Positions 18,669 to 28,793 of a stretch of 64,000 nucleotides of DNA are shown here, in pieces. The position numbers and the translations under genes were made by a program. The notes beneath the pieces are model-generated. The model ran no database searches. It was not told where the DNA came from and saw only the letters and a list, made by a program, of their open reading frames with translations. The stretch's first letter is position 1. Each line of letters begins with the position of its first letter. Origin of the DNA: Marivibrio halodurans (GTDB lineage: Bacteria > Pseudomonadota > Alphaproteobacteria > UBA8366 > Aestuariispiraceae); NCBI RefSeq assembly GCF_017963645.1, contig NZ_JAGMWN010000005.1, positions 186,001-250,000 on the forward strand, written 5' to 3'.

Positions 18669-19955
18669 ATGAGTGACGCCGCTTGGACCCGCCCCCCCAG
18701 CTTATGGGCGGCCACCGCGCCGGTCGGGCCGGATTGTCCACCCCTCGTCACTGCGGAAACGGCCGAGGTGGTCATCGTGGGAGGCGGATTCACCGGCCTT
18801 TCGGCGGCACTGCATCTGGCCGAGGAGGGGCGAAGCGTTCGGCTCCTCGAAGCGGCGGAGCCCGGATTCGGAGCGTCCGGGCGAAACGGCGGTCAGGTCA
18901 ATCCCGGCTGGAAACCGGATCCGGACGCAACGGCCAAGGCCTTCGGCGGCGGGGCCGGCGGACGACGCGCCGTCGCCTTCTCCGGCGGGGGACCGGATCT
19001 CGTTTTCGATCTAATAGAGCGTCACGGCATCGCATGCGAGGCCGTGCGTCCCGGCTATGTCCAGGCGGCGAAAACACCGTCAGGCGCCAAGCTGCTGCGC
19101 CGCCGGGTCGAGAGTTGGGCACGGCACGGCGTAACCATCGACTATTTGGAACAGGGCGACGCGTCGGAACTTCTCGGAACGGACGCCTATATCGCGGCCA
19201 CCCGCGATCCGCGCGGCGGGAACCTCAATCCGTTGGCCTATGCACGGGGTTTGGCGCGGGCGGCGCTTGCCGCCGGGGCGGCACTACATGGCGAGAGCGC
19301 CGTGACGCGGATCGAGCGCATCGGCGAGGACTGGCGTATCGACACCGCGGGCGGTTCGGTCATGGCCCAGCATGTCCTGATCTGCACGAACGGCTATACG
19401 GACACGCTCTGGCCGGGTTTGCGGGAAACAGTCGTGCCAATCGCCAGCGTCATCGCCGCCAGCGAACCGATGCCGGAGCACGTCGCCCAAAGCGTCCTGC
19501 CGGGTCGTCACGCCCTCTCCGACACCAGTCGGGAGATGTTCTATTACAAGCGCGACGAGGCCGGCCGGTTCCTGATCGGCGGGCGGGGTCCGATTTTCTC
19601 GCCCCCCGATTCCGGCCCCGCGCATCGTGCCCGAAAGATGGCGGTAAGGCTCTTCCCGCAATTGGCGCGGATCGGCTGGCATTATGAATGGGGCGGGTAT
19701 GTCGCGCTCACGCCGGATTGGTTCCCGCGCCTGATGCGGCCGGCGGAAGGGGTGATCGCGGCGCTCGGCTATAACGGGCGGGGCGTGGCGATGGCGACCG
19801 CCATGGGCCGCGAACTGGCCCGCGCCCTGACGGGAGAGGAAACGGCGCTGCCGATCACGGACGGGTTGCGGCGCGTGCCCTTGCATCGCCTCTACAAGGT
19901 GGGGCTTCTCGGCAACAAGGTGAAGGCGAAGCTGCTCGACCCGCTGGGGATCTGA
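18669..19955 (+). CDS. FAD-dependent amine oxidoreductase (PuuB/OrdL-like, DAO family)
   Basis: Cytoplasmic flavoprotein of 428 aa with the FAD-binding VVIVGGGFTGLSAALHLAE at about residue 34, GFGASGRNGGQVNPGWKPDP (a mark of the gamma-glutamylputrescine oxidase/OrdL group) and the C-terminal GYNGRGVAMATAMG. Such enzymes oxidise secondary or N-substituted amines to imines and release hydrogen peroxide. No puuA, puuC or puuD is beside it, so the substrate is open. Monocistronic, divergent from the PilZ gene. Confidence 0.83.
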   Translation: MSDAAWTRPPSLWAATAPVGPDCPPLVTAETAEVVIVGGGFTGLSAALHLAEEGRSVRLLEAAEPGFGASGRNGGQVNPGWKPDPDATAKAFGGGAGGRRAVAFSGGGPDLVFDLIERHGIACEAVRPGYVQAAKTPSGAKLLRRRVESWARHGVTIDYLEQGDASELLGTDAYIAATRDPRGGNLNPLAYARGLARAALAAGAALHGESAVTRIERIGEDWRIDTAGGSVMAQHVLICTNGYTDTLWPGLRETVVPIASVIAASEPMPEHVAQSVLPGRHALSDTSREMFYYKRDEAGRFLIGGRGPIFSPPDSGPAHRARKMAVRLFPQLARIGWHYEWGGYVALTPDWFPRLMRPAEGVIAALGYNGRGVAMATAMGRELARALTGEETALPITDGLRRVPLHRLYKVGLLGNKVKAKLLDPLGI

Positions 19956-20061
19956 TCCCGCGACGCGGCGCGGGCCTCCCACACGGCCAGCGCGTGACCG
20001 GCATGGGCTTCACGCGCGCGCGCATTCGATATTATCATCCCCTTCGCGGCCTATATTCAGG

Positions 20062-20601
20062 ATGCCGGGCGCGGGGGGAAATTCGGTGGGATCGCCGCTT
20101 TTTCTTATGAACGAGGCCGAGGGGACGGAGCCCGGATTCTGGGCGGAAACCCGATTCCTCGACCTGGAGACGCGTTCCAGCGGCCTGCATCTCCTGGAGC
20201 CGTTCAGGGCCTTCGAATTCGCCCTGCAGGTTCTGGACGCGGGCGCGGAAACCTTCCGGCGCTTCTCGCCCTGGGACATAAGTGGCGCGCTCGAACGCGA
20301 GGTGCGGAAGGAAAGCCGTGCCTGGGCGTTATTCGGCGTCTCCGCGAACACCTATGCGCGGGAATCCTTTCGCACCAAAAGGGGTGGAACCGTCGAGATC
20401 ACCTGCCATTGGCTGATCGTGGAGGCCTATTGGGCGATCCTGTTCTTCACCGAGGCGCACGGCACGGCCAGGCTGATGGTCGCGTGCCCCCATGGCCCGG
20501 ATCTCGATCCCGACGACCTGCGTGTCGCGCAGATGAACGCCAGCAACCTTCCAGAGCCGCCGCGCCGGCAGATCGAGCGTTTCGTATGGGACAATGGGTA
20601 A
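20062..20601 (+). CDS. hypothetical protein
   Basis: Unrecognised soluble protein of 179 aa (or 164 aa from the ATG at 20107, MNEAEGTE, which is also plausible). It is mixed alpha/beta with many aromatic residues (FRAFEFALQVL, CHWLIVEAYWAILFFTEAHG). No signal peptide and no known motif. Codon and base use match the neighbours and the opposite strand offers no better gene, which supports coding. Confidence 0.55.
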   Translation: MPGAGGNSVGSPLFLMNEAEGTEPGFWAETRFLDLETRSSGLHLLEPFRAFEFALQVLDAGAETFRRFSPWDISGALEREVRKESRAWALFGVSANTYARESFRTKRGGTVEITCHWLIVEAYWAILFFTEAHGTARLMVACPHGPDLDPDDLRVAQMNASNLPEPPRRQIERFVWDNG

Positions 20602-20751
20602 CGATCGAAACCGGCCCCCAACCCGACGCACGGTGGCGTTCGGGAGGCGAAATGCTATATAATGAGACATCGCATGATCGCGCGCGCCCCGTCGGCGGAA
20701 CATCCTATTGGGGAGCATCTGCTGGGAAGTGCGCGGCGAGGAGACGGCTAG

Positions 20752-20997
20752 ATGGCTGAATTCCAAACGAACGGCGCCCCGCTGAAGGCCGCCGGGTCCG
20801 AGGGTCATGGCACGAAGGACGCGGGCCGGCGACGCCTTCAGCCGATGTATTCCGCGTTGAGCCTTCGGCCGGACGGGCCCTATATCGCGGCAATGGAGGC
20901 CGACAGCGTCTCCGACGGCCCGGCGACAGCCGCGCGCGCGGCCGCCGCGCGCATCGTCGATTCCTTGGCGGAGCGTGACCGGGGTGAGCGAGAATAA
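20752..20997 (+). CDS. small hypothetical protein
   Basis: An 81 aa frame beginning MAEFQTNGAPLK with AGGAGACGG just upstream of the ATG. It is hydrophilic, Ala/Arg/Asp-rich and unlike any family I know. A TATAAT hexamer sits at 20658-20663, about 90 bases upstream. Its stop overlaps the start of the next membrane protein by about 23 bases, which suggests a two-gene unit. Coding status is moderately supported only. Confidence 0.45.
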   Translation: MAEFQTNGAPLKAAGSEGHGTKDAGRRRLQPMYSALSLRPDGPYIAAMEADSVSDGPATAARAAAARIVDSLAERDRGERE

Positions 20998-21490
20998 CGC
21001 CGCCGACACCCGACACGCCTCCCCCGATGCCCACGCCGGCGGATCGGGACGCTGGTTCCAATCCCCTTTCGTCCCGCGCCATCCGTTCGTCCTTCTTCTG
21101 ATCCTGGCTGTCCTGGCGGGCGGCGCGGGCGTCACGGTCGAGGCCGCCTTCTTCCGCGCCAACTATCAATTCTTCCTGAACCTGCTCGCCGGTCTCTATG
21201 GTTTCGCCGGGACCATCATCCTCGTGATACCGACCTTCAAGGGATATCGGGACACTTCGCGAAGCGACGGGGGCGAGCCGAAAGGCTCCATTCAGCCGTT
21301 CCCGGAGACAAGACCGCCCGAACAGGGCCCGCTCGCGCCGCGTACCCTGCACAGGCGGATCGTCGCGATCGAGGCCAAGGCCACCATCCCGCCCGACGCG
21401 ATCCAATGGTACGTGGACGGCCTCTGGCTCGTGGCCGGGGCCTTCTTCCTGCAGATCGTCACGGCCCTGCTCGGATGGTGCCACGCATAG
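20975..21490 (+). CDS. hypothetical membrane protein (about three helices)
   Basis: Unrecognised inner-membrane protein of 171 aa if GTG at 20975 is the start; GTG at 20984 is an alternative. A hydrophilic N-terminus precedes helices at about residues 35-58 (HPFVLLLILAVLAGGAGVTV) and 65-88 (FLNLLAGLYGFAGTIILVIP), a charged loop, and a final helix ending GLWLVAGAFFLQIVTALLGW. It overlaps the preceding small gene. No conserved motif; function unknown. Confidence 0.55.
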   Translation: MTGVSENNAADTRHASPDAHAGGSGRWFQSPFVPRHPFVLLLILAVLAGGAGVTVEAAFFRANYQFFLNLLAGLYGFAGTIILVIPTFKGYRDTSRSDGGEPKGSIQPFPETRPPEQGPLAPRTLHRRIVAIEAKATIPPDAIQWYVDGLWLVAGAFFLQIVTALLGWCHA

Positions 21491-21581
21491 ATCATGCGAG
21501 CGGTGATAATGCGCGCTTGCGTTCTCGACGGCGCTACGCGAACACTTCCCGCATTGATCCATCAAGACGTTCGGGGGCTTC

Positions 21582-23999
21582 GTGAAGGACCATGTACAAG
21601 TCTGCGTCATCGGCGGCGGCGTCGTCGGGGCGAGCGTGCTCTATCATCTGACCAAGTTCGGCTGGAAGGACGTGGTGCTGGTCGAGCGTTCGGAGCTTAC
21701 TTCCGGCTCGACCTGGCACGCGGCCGGCGGCTTCCACACGCTAAACGCCGACACCAACATGGCGGCGCTGCAGGGCTATACGATCAAGCTCTATAAGGAA
21801 CTGGAGGAAATCTCCGGCCAGGCCTGTGGCCTGCACCATGTCGGTGGCCTCACCATCGCGACGGACAAGGATCGTCTCGACTTCCTGCGCGCGGAACGGG
21901 CCAAGCACCGCTATATGGGCCTGGAGACCGAGATCGTCGGGCCGGAGGAGATCGCCAAGCTCTCCCCCATCACAAATACCGACGGTATCCTGGGCGCGCT
22001 GTACGATCCGCTGGATGGCCATCTCGACCCCTCCGGCACGACGCACGCCTATGCCAAGGCGGCGCGCATGCAGGGCGCTGAAATCTATCTCCGCAACCGG
22101 GTGCTGGAACTGAAGCCCACCCCGGACGGCCACTGGGACGTGGTGACCGAACAGGGCACCATCCGCGCGGAGAAGGTGGTGAACGCCGCCGGCCTCTGGG
22201 CGCGCGAGGTCGGCGAGATGGTGGGCCTCCAGCTTCCCCTCCACCCGATGGAGCACCAATATCTCGTCACCGGCGACATCCCGGAGGTCTATGATCGCGA
22301 CCGGGAACTGCCGCATGTCATGGACCCGGCGGGGGAAAGCTATCTGCGCCAGGAAGGGCGCGGCCTCGTCCTCGGCATCTACGAGCAGGAGGCCGAGCCC
22401 TGGGCCGTCGACGGCACGCGCTGGGACTTCGGCCACGAACTGCTGCCCGATAAGCTCGACCGCATCGCCGAGCCGCTGGAGGCCGCCTATCGCCGCTATC
22501 CCTGCCTGGAGCGCGCCGGGATCAAGAGCGTCATCAACGGCCCCTTCACCTTCGCCCCAGACGGCAATCCGCTGGTCGGACCGGTGCCGGGCCTGCCGGG
22601 CTATTGGACGGCCTGCGCCGTGATGGCGGGCTTCAGCCAGGGCGGCGGCGTCGGCCTGACGCTGGCCGAATGGATGGTGGAAGGCGAGCCGACGCGCGAC
22701 GTCTTCGCCATGGATGTGGCGCGCTTCGGCGATTACTGCACCAAGGACTATACGCGCAAGACGGTGGTGCAGAACTATCAACGCCGCTTCGCCGTCAGCT
22801 ATCCGAACGAGGAACTGCCGGCCGGCCGGCCGCTTAACACCACGCCGGCCTATGGCATCTGGAAGGCGCGGAACGGCGTCTTCGGCCATGGCTACGGCAT
22901 GGAGGTGCTGAACTATATCGCGCCGGCGGGGGAGGAGCCGTTCGAGATCCCCTCCTTCCGCCGTTCCAACGCCCATGACGTGGTGGGCGCGGAATGCCGC
23001 GCCGTGCGCGAGGCGGTCGGCATCAACGAAATTCACAATTTCGGCAAGTACGAGTTGTTCGGCCCGGCGGCCGAGGACTTCCTCAACCGCATCATGGGCA
23101 ATCGCGCGCCGAAGCCGGGGCGCATCTGCCTGTCCCCGATGCTGAGTCGGCGCGGCAAGCTGATCGGCGACTTCACCATGAGTTGCCTGGACGAGGGGCA
23201 TTACCGCCTGACCGCCAGCTACGCCGCCCAGGCCTTCCATATGCGCTGGTTCCTGGAGCATATGCCCTCGGACGGCCTGGAACTCACCAACATCTCCGAT
23301 AGCCAGATCGGCTTCCAGATCGCCGGTCCGAAGGCGCGGGAACTGCTTTCCCGGGTGACGCGCGCGGATGTCTCCAACACGGGCCTGCCCTTCCTGTCGG
23401 TCATGCGCGCCGATGTCGGCGGTGTTCCGGCGGTGGTCGCCCGGGTCAGCTTCACCGGCGATCTCGGCTATGAAATCTATGTCGATTGGCGCCATCAGAT
23501 CGCGCTCCATGACGCCTTGATGGCGGCCGGCGCGGACCTGGGCATCCGGCCCTTCGGCATGCGGGCGATGATGTCGCTCCGGCTGGAGAAGACTTTCGGC
23601 GCCTGGCTGCGCGAATACCGGCCGGACTTCACGGCGGCGGAATGCGGCCTCGACCGGTTCATCCGGTTCGACAAGAACGAGGATTTCATCGGCCGTGCCG
23701 CCGCCGCGGCGGAGCGCGAAAGCCCGCCGCGCATGACCCTGGCGGCCTTCACGGTCGAGGCGGCGGACGCCGACGTCGTGGCCGACGAGCCGATCTTCAA
23801 GGACGGGGCCGTGATCGGCTTCTGTACCTCGGGCGGCTACGCGCATTATGTGGGCAAGTCGGTCGCGCTCGGCATGATCCCGCGCGAGATGGCGGCGGAC
23901 GGCGCCGCCTTCGAGATCGAGATCCTGGGCGAACGCCGCGCGGCCACGCTCTTCACCGAACCGTTGTTCGATCCGAGGGCGGAGCGGATGCGGGGATAG
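21582..23999 (+). CDS. dimethylglycine/sarcosine dehydrogenase-like FAD and GcvT-domain protein
   Basis: Cytoplasmic flavoprotein of 805 aa that probably demethylates dimethylglycine or sarcosine, passing formaldehyde to tetrahydrofolate. An N-terminal DAO domain (VCVIGGGVVGASVLYHLTKFG; SGSTWHAAGG, the stretch that carries the covalent-FAD His in this family) is followed from about residue 425 by the FAO-linker and a GcvT-like folate domain (GKYELFGPAAEDFLNRIMG, SFTGDLGYEIYV). This arrangement equals mitochondrial DMGDH/SARDH. The start is GTG at 21582 after a G-rich stretch. It is monocistronic. With betA and soxBDAG it could complete the betaine-to-glycine route. Substrate choice between DMG, sarcosine and others is not decidable here. 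Confidence 0.85.
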   Translation: MKDHVQVCVIGGGVVGASVLYHLTKFGWKDVVLVERSELTSGSTWHAAGGFHTLNADTNMAALQGYTIKLYKELEEISGQACGLHHVGGLTIATDKDRLDFLRAERAKHRYMGLETEIVGPEEIAKLSPITNTDGILGALYDPLDGHLDPSGTTHAYAKAARMQGAEIYLRNRVLELKPTPDGHWDVVTEQGTIRAEKVVNAAGLWAREVGEMVGLQLPLHPMEHQYLVTGDIPEVYDRDRELPHVMDPAGESYLRQEGRGLVLGIYEQEAEPWAVDGTRWDFGHELLPDKLDRIAEPLEAAYRRYPCLERAGIKSVINGPFTFAPDGNPLVGPVPGLPGYWTACAVMAGFSQGGGVGLTLAEWMVEGEPTRDVFAMDVARFGDYCTKDYTRKTVVQNYQRRFAVSYPNEELPAGRPLNTTPAYGIWKARNGVFGHGYGMEVLNYIAPAGEEPFEIPSFRRSNAHDVVGAECRAVREAVGINEIHNFGKYELFGPAAEDFLNRIMGNRAPKPGRICLSPMLSRRGKLIGDFTMSCLDEGHYRLTASYAAQAFHMRWFLEHMPSDGLELTNISDSQIGFQIAGPKARELLSRVTRADVSNTGLPFLSVMRADVGGVPAVVARVSFTGDLGYEIYVDWRHQIALHDALMAAGADLGIRPFGMRAMMSLRLEKTFGAWLREYRPDFTAAECGLDRFIRFDKNEDFIGRAAAAAERESPPRMTLAAFTVEAADADVVADEPIFKDGAVIGFCTSGGYAHYVGKSVALGMIPREMAADGAAFEIEILGERRAATLFTEPLFDPRAERMRG

Positions 24000-24057
24000 G
24001 ACGAAGGCGCGAACCCGCGTCTTTCATCGCGGCGTCGGCGTGCCTATTTTCAAGGGC

Positions 24058-25473
<1,416 letters not shown>

Positions 25474-25475
25474 TC

Positions 25476-26798
25476 ATGGCACCGTCGTCGGGAGGAATGG
25501 GCAGCCTGTTCGAGGGGGACGCGCCGCGCCCCCTCGCCGACCGGCTGCGTCCCCAGGCGCTGGAGGATGTGGTCGGCCAGGAGCATCTGGTCGGCCCCGA
25601 CGGTGCCTTGCGCCAGATGCTGGAGACGGGGCGGCTGACCTCCCTCATCCTCTGGGGCGGGCCCGGATGCGGCAAGACGACGATCGCGCGGCTGGTGGCG
25701 GAGCGCAGCGGCCTCGCCTTCGAGCCTCTGTCGGCGGTCTTCTCCGGCGTCGCCGATCTGCGCAAGGTCTTCGACCGCGCGAAGGACAGACGCGCGGCCG
25801 GCCAGGGGACCGTCCTGTTCGTCGACGAGATCCACCGCTTCAACAAGGCGCAGCAGGACGGCTTCCTTCCCTATGTGGAGGATGGCACCGTCGTGCTGAT
25901 CGGGGCGACGACGGAAAACCCGAGCTTCGAGTTGAATGCCGCCCTGCTCTCCCGCGCGCGGGTCTTCACATTGAACCGCCTCGACGCCGAGGCGTTGGAG
26001 CGCATGCTGGCCCGGGCGGAGGCGTTGGAGGAACGCCCCCTGCCCGTGACGGCGGAGGCACGCCGGGCGATGCTCGCCATGGCGGACGGCGACGGGCGCT
26101 ATCTGCTCAACATGGTCGAGGCGCTCTACGGCATGGGCACCACCACGCCGATGGACGCGCAGCAACTGGCCAAGGCCGTGCAACGGCGCATGCCCGTCTA
26201 CGACAAGTCGGCGGAGAGCCATTACAACCTGATGAGCGCCCTGCATAAGAGCCTGCGCGGCTCGGATTGCGACGCGGCGCTCTATTGGCTGGGCCGGATG
26301 CTGGCGGGCGGGGAGGACCCGCTCTATGTCGCGCGGCGCCTGGTGCGCTTCGCCTATGAGGATGTCGGTCTGGCCGATCCGGCGGCCTGCCAGCAGGCCT
26401 TGGCGGCCTGGGACACCTACGAGCGCCTCGGCTCGCCGGAAGGGGAGTTGGCGCTGGCCCAGGCTGTGATCTACCTCGCCACCGCACCGAAATCGAACGC
26501 CGCCTACACGGCCTATAAGGCGGCGATCAGGGCGGCGAAGGAAACCGGCAGCCTGATGCCGCCCAAGCATATCCTGAACGCGCCGACGAAGCTGATGAAG
26601 GATCTCGGCTATTCCAAGGGCTATGCCTACGACCATGACGCGGAGGATGGTTTCTCCGGCCAGAACTACTTTCCCGACGAGATGGCGCGTCTCCCCCTCT
26701 ATGAACCGGTGGAGCGCGGTTTCGAACGCGAATTGAGGAAGCGCCAGGACTATTTCGCGAACCTGCGCGCCAAGCGCCGCAAGGCGGAGCGGGAATAG
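25476..26798 (+). CDS. rarA: replication-associated recombination protein RarA (MgsA)
   Basis: AAA+ ATPase of 440 aa acting at stalled replication forks. Walker A is GGPGCGKTT, Walker B VLFVDEIHRFNKAQQD, sensor 1 GATTENPSFELN, and the C-terminal tetramerisation part has HYNLMSALHKSLRGSD and YPKGYAYDH-type residues (YSKGYAYDHD). ATG at 25476 follows the protease stop by two bases; the internal ATG at 25497 (MGSLFEG) is a possible alternative. A weak inverted repeat spans its stop. Confidence 0.93.
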   Translation: MAPSSGGMGSLFEGDAPRPLADRLRPQALEDVVGQEHLVGPDGALRQMLETGRLTSLILWGGPGCGKTTIARLVAERSGLAFEPLSAVFSGVADLRKVFDRAKDRRAAGQGTVLFVDEIHRFNKAQQDGFLPYVEDGTVVLIGATTENPSFELNAALLSRARVFTLNRLDAEALERMLARAEALEERPLPVTAEARRAMLAMADGDGRYLLNMVEALYGMGTTTPMDAQQLAKAVQRRMPVYDKSAESHYNLMSALHKSLRGSDCDAALYWLGRMLAGGEDPLYVARRLVRFAYEDVGLADPAACQQALAAWDTYERLGSPEGELALAQAVIYLATAPKSNAAYTAYKAAIRAAKETGSLMPPKHILNAPTKLMKDLGYSKGYAYDHDAEDGFSGQNYFPDEMARLPLYEPVERGFERELRKRQDYFANLRAKRRKAERE

Positions 26799-26815
26799 GA
26801 GATATCCCCTATCCC
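26791..26815. terminator. candidate bidirectional hairpin between rarA and the cupin gene
   Basis: An imperfect inverted repeat (GGGAATAGGAGA / TATCCCCTATCCC) covers the stop codons of the two convergent genes, which end only ten bases apart. No T-tract, so termination efficiency is uncertain. Confidence 0.4.
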
Positions 26816-27489
26816 TTCCCCGCCGCCGGCTTGCCGCCGGCGAAACTCATCTTGAAACCACACAGCGCTTCCGCCGGGCCGGTCCAGGCATAGGCGAGCA
26901 ACACCGGCTCCCGGTCGGAGGTGGTGATCGCGTGCTCCCGGTTCGCTTGGTTCAGGATCAGCGCGCCGGGCGGATAAACGCCCGCGTCGTTCTCCGACAA
27001 CGACCCCGACAGGCACAGATAACTTTCCGTGATCTCCACATGGCTGTGCGCCGGATAGGTGCATTTCGGCGAGAACAGCACCAGCCCAAGGATCAAATCC
27101 TCGCACTGAACGGGTCCGCGCGGCCCCAGCAATTCGGCGTACGCGTACTTCTTCTGGAGGCTGCGTGGCATCCGGTCATAGCCGTACTGCCAATTAAGCT
27201 CGTCGGTGATCTTGGCGAGCGCGCGAATGAAGCTCGCCATCCGGTCCGTTTCCCCATTGTCCAGGGCGCGGCCGAGATGGGCGACCACCGGCTTCGCCTC
27301 CGGCGTTTGGGGGGTCAGCCTGGGCTCGCTGTTCAGGCACCGGGAAATACAGGACTGCACCACCCGTTGGTGGCGGCGGATTTCGGCGCTGCCGCCGGCG
27401 GGCCCGAAGCGATAGGCGAGATAGAATTCCTGCAGCACATAGTGCCAGTTCGGATGATCCAGGAGGAAACTCGCCGCCGCCTTCGCCAT
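26809..27489 (-). CDS. cupin protein resembling DMSP lyases (DddL/DddQ type)
   Basis: A 226 aa protein with a helical N-terminal half and a C-terminal cupin. The metal site is clear: His148-x-His150-x4-Glu155 with Tyr157 in YPAHSHVEITESYLCLSG, and His186 (NREHAITT). Placement of the cupin after a long N-terminal region, the preceding LGPRGPVQCEDLILGLVLFSP and the conserved Tyr match the dimethylsulfoniopropionate lyase group, which releases dimethyl sulfide and acrylate. It lies 24 bases after tssA on the same strand, apparently the last gene of a T6SS operon, an unexpected neighbour. An unrelated cupin function cannot be excluded. Confidence 0.6.
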   Translation of the reverse strand: MAKAAASFLLDHPNWHYVLQEFYLAYRFGPAGGSAEIRRHQRVVQSCISRCLNSEPRLTPQTPEAKPVVAHLGRALDNGETDRMASFIRALAKITDELNWQYGYDRMPRSLQKKYAYAELLGPRGPVQCEDLILGLVLFSPKCTYPAHSHVEITESYLCLSGSLSENDAGVYPPGALILNQANREHAITTSDREPVLLAYAWTGPAEALCGFKMSFAGGKPAAGKG

Positions 27490-27513
27490 CGCCGTCCCTC
27501 GATTTCAGGAAAC

Positions 27514-28776
27514 TCAGCCGTCCTCGCGCGCACCCTGCGGCCGCCCCATCTCGTCGAGACCGAGCAGGCGAAGAACCCTCTGATGATCGCCGCCATTCTC
27601 CATCAGTTCGACGAGCAATTCGCCGAAGCTCATATTCCCCCACACCACCGCCCGCCGGACAAGATAGGGCACGGGGCTGTGCGGCTCCGTACGCATCAGG
27701 TAGTCGGCCGCCTCGGCCAACCGTCGATAGGCGTCGGCGCGGCTCTCGATCGGCCCCCCGACACCGCCGGAAGGGGTGCCGCTTCCCGGCATCTTGGACG
27801 TGGGCTTGTTCTCGCTCATCGTCAACTCCTTCGCGGAAACGGCCGCCTCCCGCGCATCCGGGTCGTGCGTCGACCCATATCCGGGCTCCTCGGCGGCTTC
27901 GTCCTCGGGGTCGGGCAATTCGCCGCCCTTATCCGACAGATAGCGTCGGGCCAGTTCGTCGATCTCGACAAGGCTGTCACGCATGCGGGCAAGGCTCGGC
28001 GCCTCGTTTCCCGCCTTCGTATCCAGCACGGCATCGAGGCGGGCGACCTCCCCCAGCGACGCCTCGACCACGGTGACCAGATCGGCGTAGAAGCGGACGT
28101 CGGTCATGCTGACGCTTGCCTCGAAGGCGCCGCGGCTCGGCTTGCGGCGCGCCTCGCGCTCGGCCGCCGCCTTGTCGCGTTGGCGCAGATTCTCGACGCG
28201 AAGCACGTCGTGCCAGTCATGCAGATCGTAGGGCCGCTCATCCCCCTCCGGCCGCGTTATCGGCACCAGTTGCAGCAGTCGGCCGAACTGCGTGTTGGCC
28301 CATTGCACGGGCCCCAGCCGGAAGTCGAGATCACCGTCCTCGTCGATCCGGGGATGCAGATCCTCCCAATAATCTTCGCATAGGGAGGCGGCCAGATCGA
28401 TGCCGCGCCGAAATCCCCGGAACCCTTCCAGATGGGTCCAGGCCTCGGCCAGCCAGAAGGCGAGGTGCAAATCCTTGCTCCGCGTCGCCAGGGCCTCAGT
28501 GCAAAGATCACGGACCGTGGCCCATTCCGCATGCTTGATATCGCGCTCCCAGACGCCCTGGGGCAAATCCGCCTCCTCCCGGCGGGCGGCGCGGATACGG
28601 TCGAACAACGGATCGTAGCGCAGGCTTGGTCCGCACGGGCCGTCCTTACCCGTTAGCTCGGCCAGCAGCGCCTCCGCCGGGCCGTCCTCGGCCACCGGGC
28701 GCGGCGGCGTGTTGACGCGCGCCGCCGTCACCGCCGCATCCGACGACTGGTCCTTCTCCGCTTCGGGCTCGGCCAT
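27514..28776 (-). CDS. tssA: type VI secretion protein TssA (ImpA domain)
   Basis: Cytoplasmic cap/assembly factor of the T6SS tail (420 aa). The ImpA_N domain spans about residues 40-190 with CGPSLRYDPLFDRIRAARREE, ERDIKHAEWATVRDLC, AFWLAEAWTHLEGFRG and EDYWEDLHPRIDEDGDLDFR. The C-terminus has RADAYRRLAEAADYLMRTEPHSPVPYLVRRA, the usual TssA end. ATG at 28774-28776 lies seven bases after GAGGGA; a GTG at 28795-28797 overlapping the tssM stop is an alternative start. Downstream of tssM in the same operon. Confidence 0.92.
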   Translation of the reverse strand: MAEPEAEKDQSSDAAVTAARVNTPPRPVAEDGPAEALLAELTGKDGPCGPSLRYDPLFDRIRAARREEADLPQGVWERDIKHAEWATVRDLCTEALATRSKDLHLAFWLAEAWTHLEGFRGFRRGIDLAASLCEDYWEDLHPRIDEDGDLDFRLGPVQWANTQFGRLLQLVPITRPEGDERPYDLHDWHDVLRVENLRQRDKAAAEREARRKPSRGAFEASVSMTDVRFYADLVTVVEASLGEVARLDAVLDTKAGNEAPSLARMRDSLVEIDELARRYLSDKGGELPDPEDEAAEEPGYGSTHDPDAREAAVSAKELTMSENKPTSKMPGSGTPSGGVGGPIESRADAYRRLAEAADYLMRTEPHSPVPYLVRRAVVWGNMSFGELLVELMENGGDHQRVLRLLGLDEMGRPQGAREDG

Positions 28777-28793
28777 GGCTTCGTCCCTCTCCC

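Noticed and set aside
21741-23846. A 701-codon minus-strand open frame
   Set aside because: Shadow of the DMGDH/SARDH-like gene, which has clear FAD and GcvT motifs.
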